From contig NZ_CP104302.1 of NCBI RefSeq assembly GCF_025215495.1, positions 1,860,001 through 1,924,000 on the forward strand: 64,000 nucleotides of DNA. Direction: 5' to 3'. Shown one piece after another: positions 33,756 through 42,856 of this stretch. Both the position numbers and the translations under genes were made by a program. Origin of the DNA: Mycolicibacterium brumae. Its GTDB lineage: Bacteria; Actinomycetota; Actinomycetes; Mycobacteriales; Mycobacteriaceae. Below the pieces are notes generated by a model. The model did no database searches. It worked only from the letters and a program-made list of their open reading frames with translations, and was not told the DNA's origin. Each line of letters opens with the position of its first letter. The first letter of the stretch is position 1.

Positions 33756-35363
33756 ATGACCGAAGTCGAATCCCACACCCCGGCCGATACGCGGGTCGCC
33801 GCCGAGGCCGAACGCCGCCGCACCTTTGCCGTCATCAGCCACCCCGACGCGGGCAAGTCGACGCTGACCGAGGCCCTGGCGCTGCATGCCCGGGCGATCA
33901 CCGAAGCCGGCGCGATTCACGGCAAGGCGGGCCGTCGCTCCACCGTTTCGGACTGGATGGAGATGGAGAAGGCCCGCGGCATCTCGATCACCTCGACCGC
34001 GCTGCAGTTCCCGTACCGGGACTGCGTCATCAACCTGCTCGACACCCCGGGGCACGCCGACTTCTCCGAAGACACCTACCGGGTGCTGACCGCCGTCGAC
34101 GCCGCGGTCATGCTGATCGACGCCGCGAAAGGCCTCGAACCCCAGACCCTGAAGCTGTTCCAGGTGTGCAAGCAACGCGGTATCCCGATCATCACCGTGG
34201 TCAACAAATGGGACCGACCGGGCCGGCACGCGCTGGAGCTGATGGACGAGATCCACGAGCGGATCGGGCTGCGAACCACCCCGCTGACCTGGCCGGTCGG
34301 CATCGCCGGAGATTTCAAGGGTGTGATGGACCGGCGCAAGGGCCACTTCATCCGGTTCACCCGGACCGCGGGCGGCGCGACGATCGCACCCGAGGAACAC
34401 ATTTCCCCGGACCAGGCCTTGGATGCGGCCGGCGTCGACTGGGAGAACGCGGTCGAAGAATCCGAACTGCTGTCCGCCGACGGATCCGACTTCGACCGGG
34501 ACACCTTTGTGACCGGCGAAACGTCCCCGGTGCTGTTCACCTCCGCGGCGCTGAACTTCGGCGTCAACCAGCTGCTCGACGTGCTGGTGGAGCTTGCCCC
34601 CTCGCCGGGGTCGATCGTCGACGTCGACGGCGAACCCCGACCGGTCGACGCGCCGTTCAGCGCGTTCGTGTTCAAGGTCCAAGCCGGCATGGACTCCTCC
34701 CACCGGGACCGGATCGCCTACGCCCGGGTGTGCTCGGGCACCTTCGAGCGCGGTGACGTGCTCACCCACGCCGCCACCGGCAAACCGTTCGTCACCAAGT
34801 ACGCGCAGTCGGTCTTCGGGCAACAGCGCAGCACTCTGGACAGCGCCTGGCCCGGCGACGTGATCGGCCTGTCCAACGCCGCCGCGCTACGCCCCGGTGA
34901 CACCCTGTTCGCCGACAAGCCGGTGCGGTTTCCGCCGATCCCGAGCTTCTCCCCCGAGCATTTCGCGGTCGCGCGCGGAACTGATCCGAGCAAGCACAAG
35001 CAGTTTCGCCGCGGTGTCGAGCAACTCGACCAGGAGGGCGTGGTCCAGGTGCTGCGTTCGGACAAGCGTGGCGATCAGGCGCCGGTGTTCGCCGCCGTCG
35101 GCCCGATGCAGTTCGAGGTCGCCGCCCACCGGATGTCTTCGGAGATGGGGGCGCCGATCACGCTGGAGTCGTTGCCGTACCAGGTCGCGCGGATCGTCGA
35201 CCCGGCCGACGCCGACTTCGTGGACCGGCAGTTCTCCGCCGAAGTGCTGACTCGCTCCGATGGCGTCATGCTCGCGCTGTTCTCCACCCAGTGGCGCATG
35301 GAGTCATTCCAGCGGGACAACCCCGACGTCATCCTGCGCGACTTGATCGCCGCGCGGAGTTAG
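33756..35363 (+). CDS. prfC: Peptide chain release factor 3
   Basis: A 535-residue translational GTPase that recycles RF1/RF2 from the ribosome. G1 SHPDAGKST (28-36), G3 LLDTPGHADFSEDTYR and G4 VNKWD are intact, followed by the RF3-specific domains II and III (SVFGQQRSTLDSAWPGDVIGL; YDP-type FDRDTF region). Start at ATG 33756. It stands alone between a toxin-antitoxin pair and an ArsR operon. Best-supported housekeeping gene in the window. Confidence 0.97.
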   Translation: MTEVESHTPADTRVAAEAERRRTFAVISHPDAGKSTLTEALALHARAITEAGAIHGKAGRRSTVSDWMEMEKARGISITSTALQFPYRDCVINLLDTPGHADFSEDTYRVLTAVDAAVMLIDAAKGLEPQTLKLFQVCKQRGIPIITVVNKWDRPGRHALELMDEIHERIGLRTTPLTWPVGIAGDFKGVMDRRKGHFIRFTRTAGGATIAPEEHISPDQALDAAGVDWENAVEESELLSADGSDFDRDTFVTGETSPVLFTSAALNFGVNQLLDVLVELAPSPGSIVDVDGEPRPVDAPFSAFVFKVQAGMDSSHRDRIAYARVCSGTFERGDVLTHAATGKPFVTKYAQSVFGQQRSTLDSAWPGDVIGLSNAAALRPGDTLFADKPVRFPPIPSFSPEHFAVARGTDPSKHKQFRRGVEQLDQEGVVQVLRSDKRGDQAPVFAAVGPMQFEVAAHRMSSEMGAPITLESLPYQVARIVDPADADFVDRQFSAEVLTRSDGVMLALFSTQWRMESFQRDNPDVILRDLIAARS

Positions 35364-35385
35364 CGGCCGCGTCGCAGGAACGCTT

Positions 35386-35769
35386 TCAGGCGGATTGGAT
35401 CTGGATCAGGTTTCCACAGGTGTCATCGAACACCGCCGTGGTGACGGGGCCCATTTCTGTGGGCTCCTGAATGAACTGGACGTTCAAGGACCGCAATCGC
35501 TCGTACTCGGCGCGCACATCGTCGACGGAGAACGCAGTCACCGGTATCCCGTCGGACATCAGGGCCTTCTTGAAGGGCTTGGCGGCCGGATGCTCGTCGG
35601 GTTCGAGAACGAGCTCCACACCGTCCGGCGCCTCCGGCGAAACCACGGTTATCCATCGATACGCGCCGACAGGCACGTCATGCTTGGGCTGGAATCCCAG
35701 AATGTCGGTATAGAAGCGCAAGGCCTTCTCTTGATCGTCGACGAGGACACTCGTCAGGTTGATCCTCAT
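35386..35769 (-). CDS. VOC/glyoxalase-fold protein
   Basis: A 127-residue single VOC module: MRINLTSVLVDDQEKALRFY, LGFQPKHDVPVGAYRWITVV and an ending TTAVFDDTCGNLIQIQS. The start at 35769 has AAGGGACC upstream and forms an ATGA overlap with the ArsR gene. Members are glyoxalases, bleomycin-type binding proteins or dioxygenases; no specific activity can be named. Co-transcribed with and controlled by the ArsR protein. Confidence 0.9.
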   Translation of the reverse strand: MRINLTSVLVDDQEKALRFYTDILGFQPKHDVPVGAYRWITVVSPEAPDGVELVLEPDEHPAAKPFKKALMSDGIPVTAFSVDDVRAEYERLRSLNVQFIQEPTEMGPVTTAVFDDTCGNLIQIQSA

Positions 35770-36053
35770 GATTGGTCCCTTCTGCCGCTCGTGCACCAGC
35801 GCGACGCAATCTGCCTCAGCGGCAACGTGTTTAGGTGGTGGAACTTGCACCGGCCCTCGCGGCGCGTCTCGATGAGCCCGGCTTCCTCGAGCAGGGCCAA
35901 ATGCTGCGAGATCGCTTGCCGGGAGGACGTCAGACCGTGATTGGTCGTCAGTCGCCCGCAGATCTCAAAGAGCGTTTGGCCGTCCCGAATCGTCAATTCG
36001 TCGAGAATCGTCCGGCGCGTGGGGTCCGCCAGCGCTTTGAAGACATCACCCAC
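35766..36053 (-). CDS. ArsR-family repressor, leaderless
   Basis: A 95-residue winged-helix regulator: VGDVFKALADPTRRTILDEL, SRQAISQHLALLEEAGLIET (recognition helix) and REGRCKFHHLN. No cysteine metal site is evident, so it is the non-metal ArsR type often paired with VOC or SRPBCC genes. The GTG at 36053 is preferred: TATTCT (36060-36065) is a -10 box ending 6 bp upstream, making the GTG the transcript start. An ATG at 36089 lies upstream of this promoter and operator. Confidence 0.75.
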   Translation of the reverse strand: MGDVFKALADPTRRTILDELTIRDGQTLFEICGRLTTNHGLTSSRQAISQHLALLEEAGLIETRREGRCKFHHLNTLPLRQIASRWCTSGRRDQS

Positions 36054-36064
36054 ATGGAAAGAAT

Positions 36065-36084
36065 AGGCAAGTATTTGCTTGCCT
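36065..36084. promoter_or_regulatory. ArsR operator AGGCAAG-N6-CTTGCCT
   Basis: A perfect inverted repeat with 7-bp arms (36065-36071 and 36078-36084) directly abuts the -10 hexamer of the ArsR/VOC operon. Likely autorepression site. Confidence 0.7.
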
Positions 36085-36454
36085 GTCAATGGTTATCGGG
36101 TGCCTGACGCGACGGATGATTGCTGTGTGCAGGTTCGCGAGCGGCCCGTTGGCGCACGTAGAACGCCTCGAGCGGCCCGGTGGCGTACGAGGGCTCCATG
36201 GCGTTCGCCTCACGCGGAGCTGTCCTGGGCCGTTGTGTTCCTCGTTGGCCATTCGTGCACTATTTGGCCGCTGGCGAAGGAAAACGTGCCGGGGTTGGCC
36301 GCTCGAGACGGGAAACGCGCCGCGGTTGGCCGCTCGCGGCCAGAGGCGACCGTTGTCGCACGCGTGCGCCCCTACCAGCGGCTTTCACAACAGCGCCTAA
36401 CGCGCAGCCAACTGCGCAAGAACCTGCGCGTGCGTCTCGGCGTCGAACGCCACG
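36085..36454. other. Gap with a 31-bp tandem repeat, no recognisable gene
   Basis: No convincing protein is encoded. Between 36264 and 36341 a 31-bp unit beginning TTGGCCGCT recurs at 36264, 36295 and 36326 (two full diverged copies and a part copy). The gap precedes a truncated amidase gene, so it may represent deletion debris. Confidence 0.55.
36264..36341. repeat. 31-bp tandem repeat, about 2.5 copies
   Basis: Copies start TTGGCCGCTGGCGAAGG (36264), TTGGCCGCTCGAGACGG (36295) and TTGGCCGCTCGCGG (36326), exact 31-bp period. Confidence 0.7.
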
Positions 36455-37087
36455 ATGCAGTACGTCGTCACGATCGAGGGCGATCAAGCCCACTCCGGAG
36501 CGACGATCATGGCCGACCGTAGAGACGCCCTCTACGGCGCCGCGCTGCTCATCGTGTTCGCACGGGAACTCGCCGACCGGTTCCCCGACGTCCTGCACAC
36601 CGCGGTCGGCCAGATCGATGTGTATCCCAACTCGCCGGTGGTGGTCGCCTCGCAGGCGACGCTGATGCTCGATCTGCGATGCTCGGACGAAAAGGTGCTC
36701 GTCGAGGCCAATGAGCTTCTGCGGCGCCAGTTCGCAGAGATCGAGCGGAAGGCCAATGTGACGGTGACACAATCCCTGTCGCACGAGTGGGGCATCAATC
36801 CGTATCAGCCGACGGGAGTCGACCTCGCGAGAAGGTCCGCCGAATCCCTCGGCCACTCCTACGAGGAGATCCTCACCGTGGCCGGGCACGACTCGGTCAA
36901 CATGAAGGAGGTGGTGCCGACCGTGATGCTGTTCGTGCCCTCCGTCGATGGCATCTCGCACAACGAACGCGAGTACACCCTGGACGAGGCGATGATCGCG
37001 GGACTCGACGTGCTGACGGACGTGGTGCGGCGACTGGCCGAGGGCGAACTCCCGCGCGGGTCAGCCGGTGACGACTCCCCCACCTGA
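36455..37087 (+). pseudogene. M20-family amidase (carbamoylase type), 5'-truncated
   Basis: The 210 residues match the second half of N-carbamoyl amino acid amidohydrolase/beta-ureidopropionase-type M20 peptidases: lid domain TIEGDQAHSGATIMADRRDA, GQIDVYPNSPVVV, AGHDSVNMKEVVPTVMLFVP and VDGISHNEREYT. Full proteins are about 410 residues, and the N-terminal half with the metal ligands is absent. The only candidate start, ATG 36455, begins mid-domain with no ribosome site. Its end overlaps the DinB gene start by 20 bp. Confidence 0.78.
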
Positions 37088-37619
37088 CGCCGGATCAACC
37101 GATCCGCTCGCGCTGCTGCGCTGGCAGTTCGACCTGACCTGGTCGCTGTTCGAGTACCACCTGGAGCGCCTGGAGCCCGACGACTTCCTGTGGGAATCCA
37201 CCGCGAACTGCTGGACGATGCGCCCCGGCCAAGGCGGCGGCTGGACGCCCGACTGGGCCGATGTCGAACCCGCGATCGTCCCGGTCCCGACGATCGGCTG
37301 GCTGAGTTGGCATCTGGGCTGGTGGTGGAGCGTCGCCATCGATCATGCCCGCGGCAGGATCCCGCGGGATCGCGCCGACATCTCTTGGCCCGGGCCGGGC
37401 GCGGCGACAATCGAGTGGCTGCGGGGAATGCACGCCGAATGGACGAACGTGCTGGACACGCTCGGCGCCGAGGATCTGGAGCGGACAGCGACGTTCCCGT
37501 GGCAGGAGGAGTCCCGGCACAGCGTCGCGCACATGGTCGCCTGGGTGAATTCCGAGTTGATGAAGAACGTCGCCGAGATCGGCCAGCTTCGTCTGCTGCG
37601 CGCCGCGGACGGAAAATAA
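37068..37619 (+). CDS. DinB-family protein
   Basis: A 183-residue four-helix-bundle protein of the DinB/YfiT superfamily: LALLRWQFDLTWSLFEYHLE, TIGWLSWHLGWWWSVAIDHA with the metal-site His, and HSVAHMVAWVNSELMKN with the second His pair. Metal-dependent thiol transferases (for example mycothiol S-transferases) belong here, but no reaction is assigned. GTG start at 37068 overlaps the amidase remnant. Confidence 0.83.
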   Translation: MTTPPPDAGSTDPLALLRWQFDLTWSLFEYHLERLEPDDFLWESTANCWTMRPGQGGGWTPDWADVEPAIVPVPTIGWLSWHLGWWWSVAIDHARGRIPRDRADISWPGPGAATIEWLRGMHAEWTNVLDTLGAEDLERTATFPWQEESRHSVAHMVAWVNSELMKNVAEIGQLRLLRAADGK

Positions 37620-37699
37620 CTCTGGATCCTCGGGCGTCACCGGGTGTGTACTGGAGATATGGCGCCGTCGCGACGGCGGCAAAACGGATGGAGTCCATC

Positions 37700-38005
37700 A
37701 TGAACCGAGTCTCACACCGGATGGCGAAAACGGCAGTGACGAGCGGTCTCGCATTGGTCTGGGCGCTGGGCGGCGGAACCGCCGAGGCCGACGACTACTA
37801 CTGGTTCCAGTGGTGTCCCGGCCAGGTGAATCCGGCATTCTCCAGCGACCGGGTCGTCGACTGGGATTGGACCGTCTGCCACAAGTACCGATACGAGGGC
37901 AACACCGCCATCGACGACACCGGACGGGTCTATCCCGCGCCCGCGCGGCCGCCGGGATCGATCTGTGGCACCGACCTGTTCACGGGCACGCCGATTCCCT
38001 GCTAG
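37700..38005 (+). CDS. Small secreted protein
   Basis: A 101-residue protein from ATG 37700, with GGAG 6-8 bp upstream. A Sec signal peptide (NRVSHRMAKTAVTSGLALVW...GGTAEA) is followed by a mature domain rich in Trp/Tyr with four Cys (WCPG, TVCHKY, SICGTD, IPC), likely two disulfides. No known family is recognised; similar small exported proteins are common in mycobacteria. Confidence 0.75.
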   Translation: MNRVSHRMAKTAVTSGLALVWALGGGTAEADDYYWFQWCPGQVNPAFSSDRVVDWDWTVCHKYRYEGNTAIDDTGRVYPAPARPPGSICGTDLFTGTPIPC

Positions 38006-38040
38006 AACGGAATTGGTAGTTCTGCGTTCAGGGGGATCAC

Positions 38041-38757
38041 ATCAGAAGAATACGAACCACGCGGCCGCTGCTGGCGGCGATCGTTTTGCTGCTCGCCGCA
38101 CCCGGCTTCGCAGCCCCGCGCGCCGCTGCCGCTGATCCGTGCCCGGATATCGGCGTCGCTTTTGCGCGCGGGACCGCGGAGTCTCCGGGCGTCGGCAATG
38201 TCGGGCAGGCGTTCGTCGACACGCTCCGACAGCAGGTGGCCCCGCGGACCGTTGGCGTGCACGGGGTGAACTATCCCGCGAGCAACGACTTCGCCGGACC
38301 AGGGTTCATCCCGAACGTGGTCAACGGCACGCGTGACCTGCTCGACCACGTCCGCGGTGTGGTGTCGGCGTGTCCGGAGACCGAAATGGTGCTCGGCGGC
38401 TACTCCCAAGGCGCGATGGTCACCGCGTTCGCCACCTCCGACGCCCGCCCCAACGGGGTGCCCGACCCGGCGCCGCTGCCGCCCGATGTCGCCGACGACG
38501 TCGCCGCCGTCGTGCTGTTCGGCAAGCCCAACGGCCCGTCCCTGGCCAAGTACGGGACGCCGGCGGTCGGGCCGAGCCCGCAGTTCGCCGGTGAGACGCT
38601 GGAGCTGTGCGCGCCCGGTGACCCGGTGTGCGCGGCCGACTCGGCGGCCCCGTGGGATCCGGCCGCGCACACCGCCTACACCCGCAACGGGATGGTCGGC
38701 CAGGCCAGCTCGTTCGTCGTCAGCCACCTGCCGATGGACAGCGCCGTCATTCACTAG
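38041..38757 (+). CDS. Cutinase-family secreted hydrolase with non-standard start
   Basis: A serine esterase of the cutinase family: DPCPDIGVAFARGT, catalytic Ser in LGGYSQGAMV, Asp/His region ELCAPGDPVC and SHLPMDS. The reading frame is open from 38020, but no ATG, GTG or TTG lies in front of the signal peptide; the first is a TTG at 38086 in its middle. An ATC at 38041, 5 bp after AGGGGG, would give RRIRTTRPLLAAIVLLLAAP...AAAADPC, a complete signal peptide. Either ATC is used or the start is mutated. The stop codon is shared with the opposing pirin gene (CTAG). Confidence 0.85.
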   Translation: MRRIRTTRPLLAAIVLLLAAPGFAAPRAAAADPCPDIGVAFARGTAESPGVGNVGQAFVDTLRQQVAPRTVGVHGVNYPASNDFAGPGFIPNVVNGTRDLLDHVRGVVSACPETEMVLGGYSQGAMVTAFATSDARPNGVPDPAPLPPDVADDVAAVVLFGKPNGPSLAKYGTPAVGPSPQFAGETLELCAPGDPVCAADSAAPWDPAAHTAYTRNGMVGQASSFVVSHLPMDSAVIH

Positions 38758-39740
38758 TCGGGCGAACTCCCGCGCGGCCGCAGCCGCACGTTGGGCAGCG
38801 GCGGAGCCGGCAGCCGCGCCGGCGAGCCACGGTAACCCTGAACGCGGCCGAACTGATCGGACTTCCTCTCCCACTCGCGGCGGTAGGCGGCGATCTCCTC
38901 GTGGCTGCGGCCGAGGAAGTTCCACCACATGACGATCTCCTCGTCCAGCGGCTCGCCGCCGAGCAGGAGGCCGCGCGCCGGTTCGTCGGTGTGATTTGCC
39001 AGCGTGACGGTGCTGCGCCCCGCCTCTAGGAAAGCCAGTGCGGCCCAGGGTGTTTCGACGCCGTCGACGGCCACCGATTCGGTGTCGGACAGGAAAGCAT
39101 GCTCGAACGAGGGGTCGACGTCGAGAATCAGCTGCGCACCGGGCTGCAGCCGAACCTCGGCGCCGAGCAGCGGGCTGAACGTCGGCGCCGGCGAGGTCTG
39201 CCCGGCCAGTGAGCCGATGAAGACCCGCAGCACCGCCCCGGGCAGCTGTGCCGGCATGGGCGTGTAGTGCTCGAACGCGCGCGGCGCGTGGCGGTGCGCG
39301 TCCGGCAGCGCGATCCACAACTGCACGCCGTGCAGCACCGTCGTGTCCGGGGTGGAGACCTCCGAGTGGCAGATGCCCGCGCCCGCGGTCATCAGATTGA
39401 GTTCGCCCGGACGGACCAGCGCGTGGGTGCCGAGACTGTCGCGATGCTCGACCTCGCCGGAGAACAACCAACTCACCGTTTGCAGCCCGGTGTGCGGGTG
39501 CGGCGCCACGTCCATGCCGCCCGTGCCCGCGACGTCATTGGGACCGTAGTGGTCCAGGAAGCACCACGCCCCGACGCGCCAGCGCTGCCGCCGCGGCAGC
39601 GTCCGCCGCACACTCATCGCCCGGGGTCCGCCGAGCGGCACGTTGATCGGCGCGAAGACCTCAACGGGCCGAGGACGCCCGCCCGCGCCGGCTGAGGCGG
39701 GGCAGCGCAGTTCCTGTGGGGCCGATTCCAGGTTGCTCAC
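38754..39740 (-). CDS. Pirin-family bicupin
   Basis: A 328-residue pirin. The N-terminal cupin has FLDHYGPNDV, DVAPHPHTGLQTVSWLFSGE with metal His residues and TAGAGICHSEVS; the C-terminal pirin domain includes LLLGGEPLDEEIVMWWNF. Pirins bind iron and some act as quercetinases or co-regulators. GTG start at 39740. It shares its stop position with the cutinase gene in tail-to-tail order. Confidence 0.92.
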   Translation of the reverse strand: MSNLESAPQELRCPASAGAGGRPRPVEVFAPINVPLGGPRAMSVRRTLPRRQRWRVGAWCFLDHYGPNDVAGTGGMDVAPHPHTGLQTVSWLFSGEVEHRDSLGTHALVRPGELNLMTAGAGICHSEVSTPDTTVLHGVQLWIALPDAHRHAPRAFEHYTPMPAQLPGAVLRVFIGSLAGQTSPAPTFSPLLGAEVRLQPGAQLILDVDPSFEHAFLSDTESVAVDGVETPWAALAFLEAGRSTVTLANHTDEPARGLLLGGEPLDEEIVMWWNFLGRSHEEIAAYRREWERKSDQFGRVQGYRGSPARLPAPPLPNVRLRPRGSSPD

Positions 39741-39945
39741 CGGTGTCCATCTTCCCGGTGTGGACGACCTGCGGCAACGTTCAGAGGGATCCGCGCTCGA
39801 CCACCCACTGACGCCGAAGCGGCAACGCCTCGGCTGCGATGCCGATAGCGCGACGCCGAATACCCGCACCGGCGCGCGCGAGGCCATTACAGTTCTAGCG
39901 CCGACGTCCACGCCGGACCCGGCCAACACCGCCCCGGAGTCGCGA
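39741..39945. promoter_or_regulatory. Divergent intergenic region with hairpin
   Basis: Between pirin (leftward) and the aminotransferase operon (rightward). A near-perfect hairpin, GCCGA-A-GCG-gcaa-CGC-C-TCGGC, lies at 39813-39834. No promoter was identified with confidence. Confidence 0.3.
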
Positions 39946-42840
39946 ATGAGCAGCACCACGAACAATTTCGACTTCTTCTCATCCGGCGAGCTTCCGACGC
40001 CCGAGGTGACCGAATCCGGGGCCGCCGCCATCGCGTCCACCCTGCTCGGACAACCGGTGACCGCGCGCTCCCTGGGCAGCCAACAGGACGCCAACTTCCT
40101 GCTGGCGGCCGACGGCGATCCGGTCGGCGTGCTGAAGGTGGCGAACGCGGTGTTCACCGAGCAGGAGATCAGCGCGCAGGACACCGCCGCGGCGCAGCTG
40201 GCCGAGCACCTGCCCGACCTGCGCTTCCCCACCCGGCTGGACGCGCCGCAGGCCCGCCCGGAGGTCCCCAACGCCCGGGTGCTGACCTTCCTGGGCGGCG
40301 GGACCCTGAACGGATCGGGGTACCTGTCCCCGCGGGTGCTCGCCGAATTCGGGACCATCGTCGGCCGGGTCAGCCGCGCCTTGGCCGACTTCGACCACCC
40401 CGGAACCCGCCGGGTGCTGCAGTGGGACCTACGGCATTCCGGCCGGGTGCTGGACCTGCTGGCCGACGCGGTCACCGACCCGCATCGCCGCGCGGTGGTC
40501 GAGTGGGTGCGCGCCGAGGTCTGGCCGCCGGTGGAAGCTCGTGACGCCGAGCTGCCCCAGCAGAGCGTGCACGGCGACATCACCGACGACAATGTGGTGT
40601 GTCGCGCCGAGAACGGCGCCCGGATCCCCGACGGCGTCATCGATTTCGGCGACCTGATGCGCAGTTGGGCGGTCGGCGAGCTCGCGGTGACGGTTTCCTC
40701 GCTGCTGCATCACGACGGCGTCGGTCCGCTGGACGCGCTCACCACCATCGCGGCCTATGACCGGCAGCGCCGGCTCAGCGACGCCGAGATCGAGGCGCTT
40801 TGGCCGCTGGTCGTGGTGCGCGGCGCCGTGCTGGTGGCCAGCGGCAATCAGCAGGTCGCCATCGACGCCGACAACAGCTACGCCTCCTCCGCGCTGGAAC
40901 GCGAATGGCAGATCCTCGACGTCGCCGCGTCCATTCCGATTCCGGTGATGACCGCCGCGATCCGGTCTGCCCTCGGGCGAGACAGTGTCCGGGCCGAACT
41001 TCCCCGTCATCGCCAAATAACCACGGCACCAACGGAAATTCTCGACCTGTCCGCCACGTCGGCGGCACTCGATCGAGGTCGCTGGTTGGACGCGGACGTC
41101 GAAGACGACCTCGCCCGGGAGGCGCTGCGCGGCGGCGCGTCCGCGGTGGCCACCGCCTTCGGCGAATGCCGGGCCACCCAGGCGCGGCCGCTGTCGTTCG
41201 ACGCGTCCGCTACCGTGGCCACCGGGGTCGACGTCTGGTTTGCCGCCGACACCGAACTGCGAGCGCCCTGGCCCGGTCGCCTGCGCCACAACGGGAACAG
41301 CGTCACCCTCATCGGGGACGAGCACATCCTGGTCATGCGGTCACCCGGCGCGATCGACGCCACCGACCGGGACGTCGAGGCCGGCGACCTGATCCTGGAG
41401 TCCGCGAGGTTCCGGATCACCGTGGTGACCCGCGCGAACGCGGACGTCGAGATTCCGGACTTCGTCGTCCCGGCCGCGTTCGAGGCCTGGCGCTCGCTCA
41501 TCTGCGACCCCACACCGCTGCTGAACGCGCAGCCACACCCCGCCCCCGCGGCCGGCGACGTCGACACGCTGTTGCGGCGCCGCGACGCCAGCTTCGCCAC
41601 CGTGCAGGAGCACTACTACGCCGCGCCGCCGCAGATCGAACGGGGCTGGCGACAGCACCTGCTGTCCACCACCGGGCGCAGCTACCTCGACATGCTCAAC
41701 AACGTCGCCGTCCTCGGCCACGGCGACCCGGAGGTCGCCGACGCGACGTACCGCCAGCTGCTGCGGCTCAACACCAACTCCCGATTCGTCTACGAATCGG
41801 TGGTCGACTTCTCCGAGCAGCTGACCGCGACCCTGCCGGATCCGCTGGACACGGTGTTCCTGGTCAACTCGGGCTCGGAAGCCATCGATCTGGCGCTGCG
41901 GCTGGCCATGGCCGCGACCGGGCGACGCGACATCGTCGGGGTCGCGGAGGCCTATCACGGCTGGACCTTCGCCTCCGACGCCGTGTCGACATCGGTGGCC
42001 GACAATCCGAACGCGTTGAGCACCCGCCCGGACTGGGTGCACACCGTCGACGCGCCGAATGCCTACCGCGGCCGTTACCGCGACGAGGAGGCCGGCCGCT
42101 ACGCCGCCGACGCGGTCGCCGCCATCCGCGCGTTGGCCGAATCCGGCTGCCCGCCAGCGGGATTCATCGCCGAGCCGTACTACGGAAACGCCGGCGGCAT
42201 CCCGCTGCCGGACGGCTACCTGTCCGCGGTGTACGAGGAGATCCGCAGCCACGGCGGCCTGGCCATCGCCGACGAGGTGCAGGTCGGCTACGGCCGGCTC
42301 GGCCACTGGTTCTGGGGATTCCAACAGCAAGGCGTCATCCCCGACATCGTGACCATCGCCAAGGCCATGGGCAATGGTTACCCACTCGGGGCGGTGATCA
42401 CCTCCAAGGCTGTCGCCGACCGATACCGCACCCAGGGCTACTTCTTCTCCTCCGCTGGCGGCAGCCCGGTGTCCTGCGTGGTCGGCAGCACCGTGTTGCG
42501 CGCCATCCAGGCGCGCGGACTCCAGGCCAACGCGGTCGAGGTCGGCGGGCGCCTCAAAGCACGGCTGCAGGAGCTGGCGCGGAAGCACCCGATCATCGGC
42601 GCGGTGCACGGCAGCGGCCTGTACCTCGGCGTCGAATTGGTCCGGGACCGCGACACTCGGGAACCCGCGCCGGAGGAAACCGCGCGCATCTGCGACCGAC
42701 TGCTGGACCTCGGGGTCATCATGCAACCCACCAGCGACCGGCAGTGCGTGCTGAAGGTCAAGCCGCCGCTGGTGCTGGAACGCGCCGACGCCGACTTCTT
42801 CGTCGACGCGCTCGACCACGTCCTGACCAACGGATTCTGA
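39946..42840 (+). CDS. APH kinase / M23-like / class III aminotransferase fusion
   Basis: A 964-residue multidomain PLP enzyme. Residues about 30-350 form an aminoglycoside-phosphotransferase-like kinase (catalytic loop SVHGDITDDNVV, metal site VIDFGDL). About 440-560 is a degenerate LytM/M23-like beta-domain (GVDVWFAADTELRAPWPGRL). The C-terminal 430 residues are a class III aminotransferase with VNSGSEAIDLALRLA, ADEVQVGYGR and PLP Lys806 in IAKAMGNGYPLG. Such fusions are related to phospho-lyases acting on O-phosphorylated amino alcohols (as for phosphoethanolamine); kinase plus lyase could process an amino alcohol in two steps. GGAG precedes the ATG by 7 bp. First gene of an operon with amine oxidase and exporter. 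Confidence 0.9.
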   Translation: MSSTTNNFDFFSSGELPTPEVTESGAAAIASTLLGQPVTARSLGSQQDANFLLAADGDPVGVLKVANAVFTEQEISAQDTAAAQLAEHLPDLRFPTRLDAPQARPEVPNARVLTFLGGGTLNGSGYLSPRVLAEFGTIVGRVSRALADFDHPGTRRVLQWDLRHSGRVLDLLADAVTDPHRRAVVEWVRAEVWPPVEARDAELPQQSVHGDITDDNVVCRAENGARIPDGVIDFGDLMRSWAVGELAVTVSSLLHHDGVGPLDALTTIAAYDRQRRLSDAEIEALWPLVVVRGAVLVASGNQQVAIDADNSYASSALEREWQILDVAASIPIPVMTAAIRSALGRDSVRAELPRHRQITTAPTEILDLSATSAALDRGRWLDADVEDDLAREALRGGASAVATAFGECRATQARPLSFDASATVATGVDVWFAADTELRAPWPGRLRHNGNSVTLIGDEHILVMRSPGAIDATDRDVEAGDLILESARFRITVVTRANADVEIPDFVVPAAFEAWRSLICDPTPLLNAQPHPAPAAGDVDTLLRRRDASFATVQEHYYAAPPQIERGWRQHLLSTTGRSYLDMLNNVAVLGHGDPEVADATYRQLLRLNTNSRFVYESVVDFSEQLTATLPDPLDTVFLVNSGSEAIDLALRLAMAATGRRDIVGVAEAYHGWTFASDAVSTSVADNPNALSTRPDWVHTVDAPNAYRGRYRDEEAGRYAADAVAAIRALAESGCPPAGFIAEPYYGNAGGIPLPDGYLSAVYEEIRSHGGLAIADEVQVGYGRLGHWFWGFQQQGVIPDIVTIAKAMGNGYPLGAVITSKAVADRYRTQGYFFSSAGGSPVSCVVGSTVLRAIQARGLQANAVEVGGRLKARLQELARKHPIIGAVHGSGLYLGVELVRDRDTREPAPEETARICDRLLDLGVIMQPTSDRQCVLKVKPPLVLERADADFFVDALDHVLTNGF

Positions 42841-42856
42841 AAACGAGGCGAGAGAA

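Noticed and set aside
36089..36089. ATG at 36089 as start of the ArsR gene
   Set aside because: It would place the operator and -10 box inside the coding region; the GTG at 36053 fits a leaderless start.
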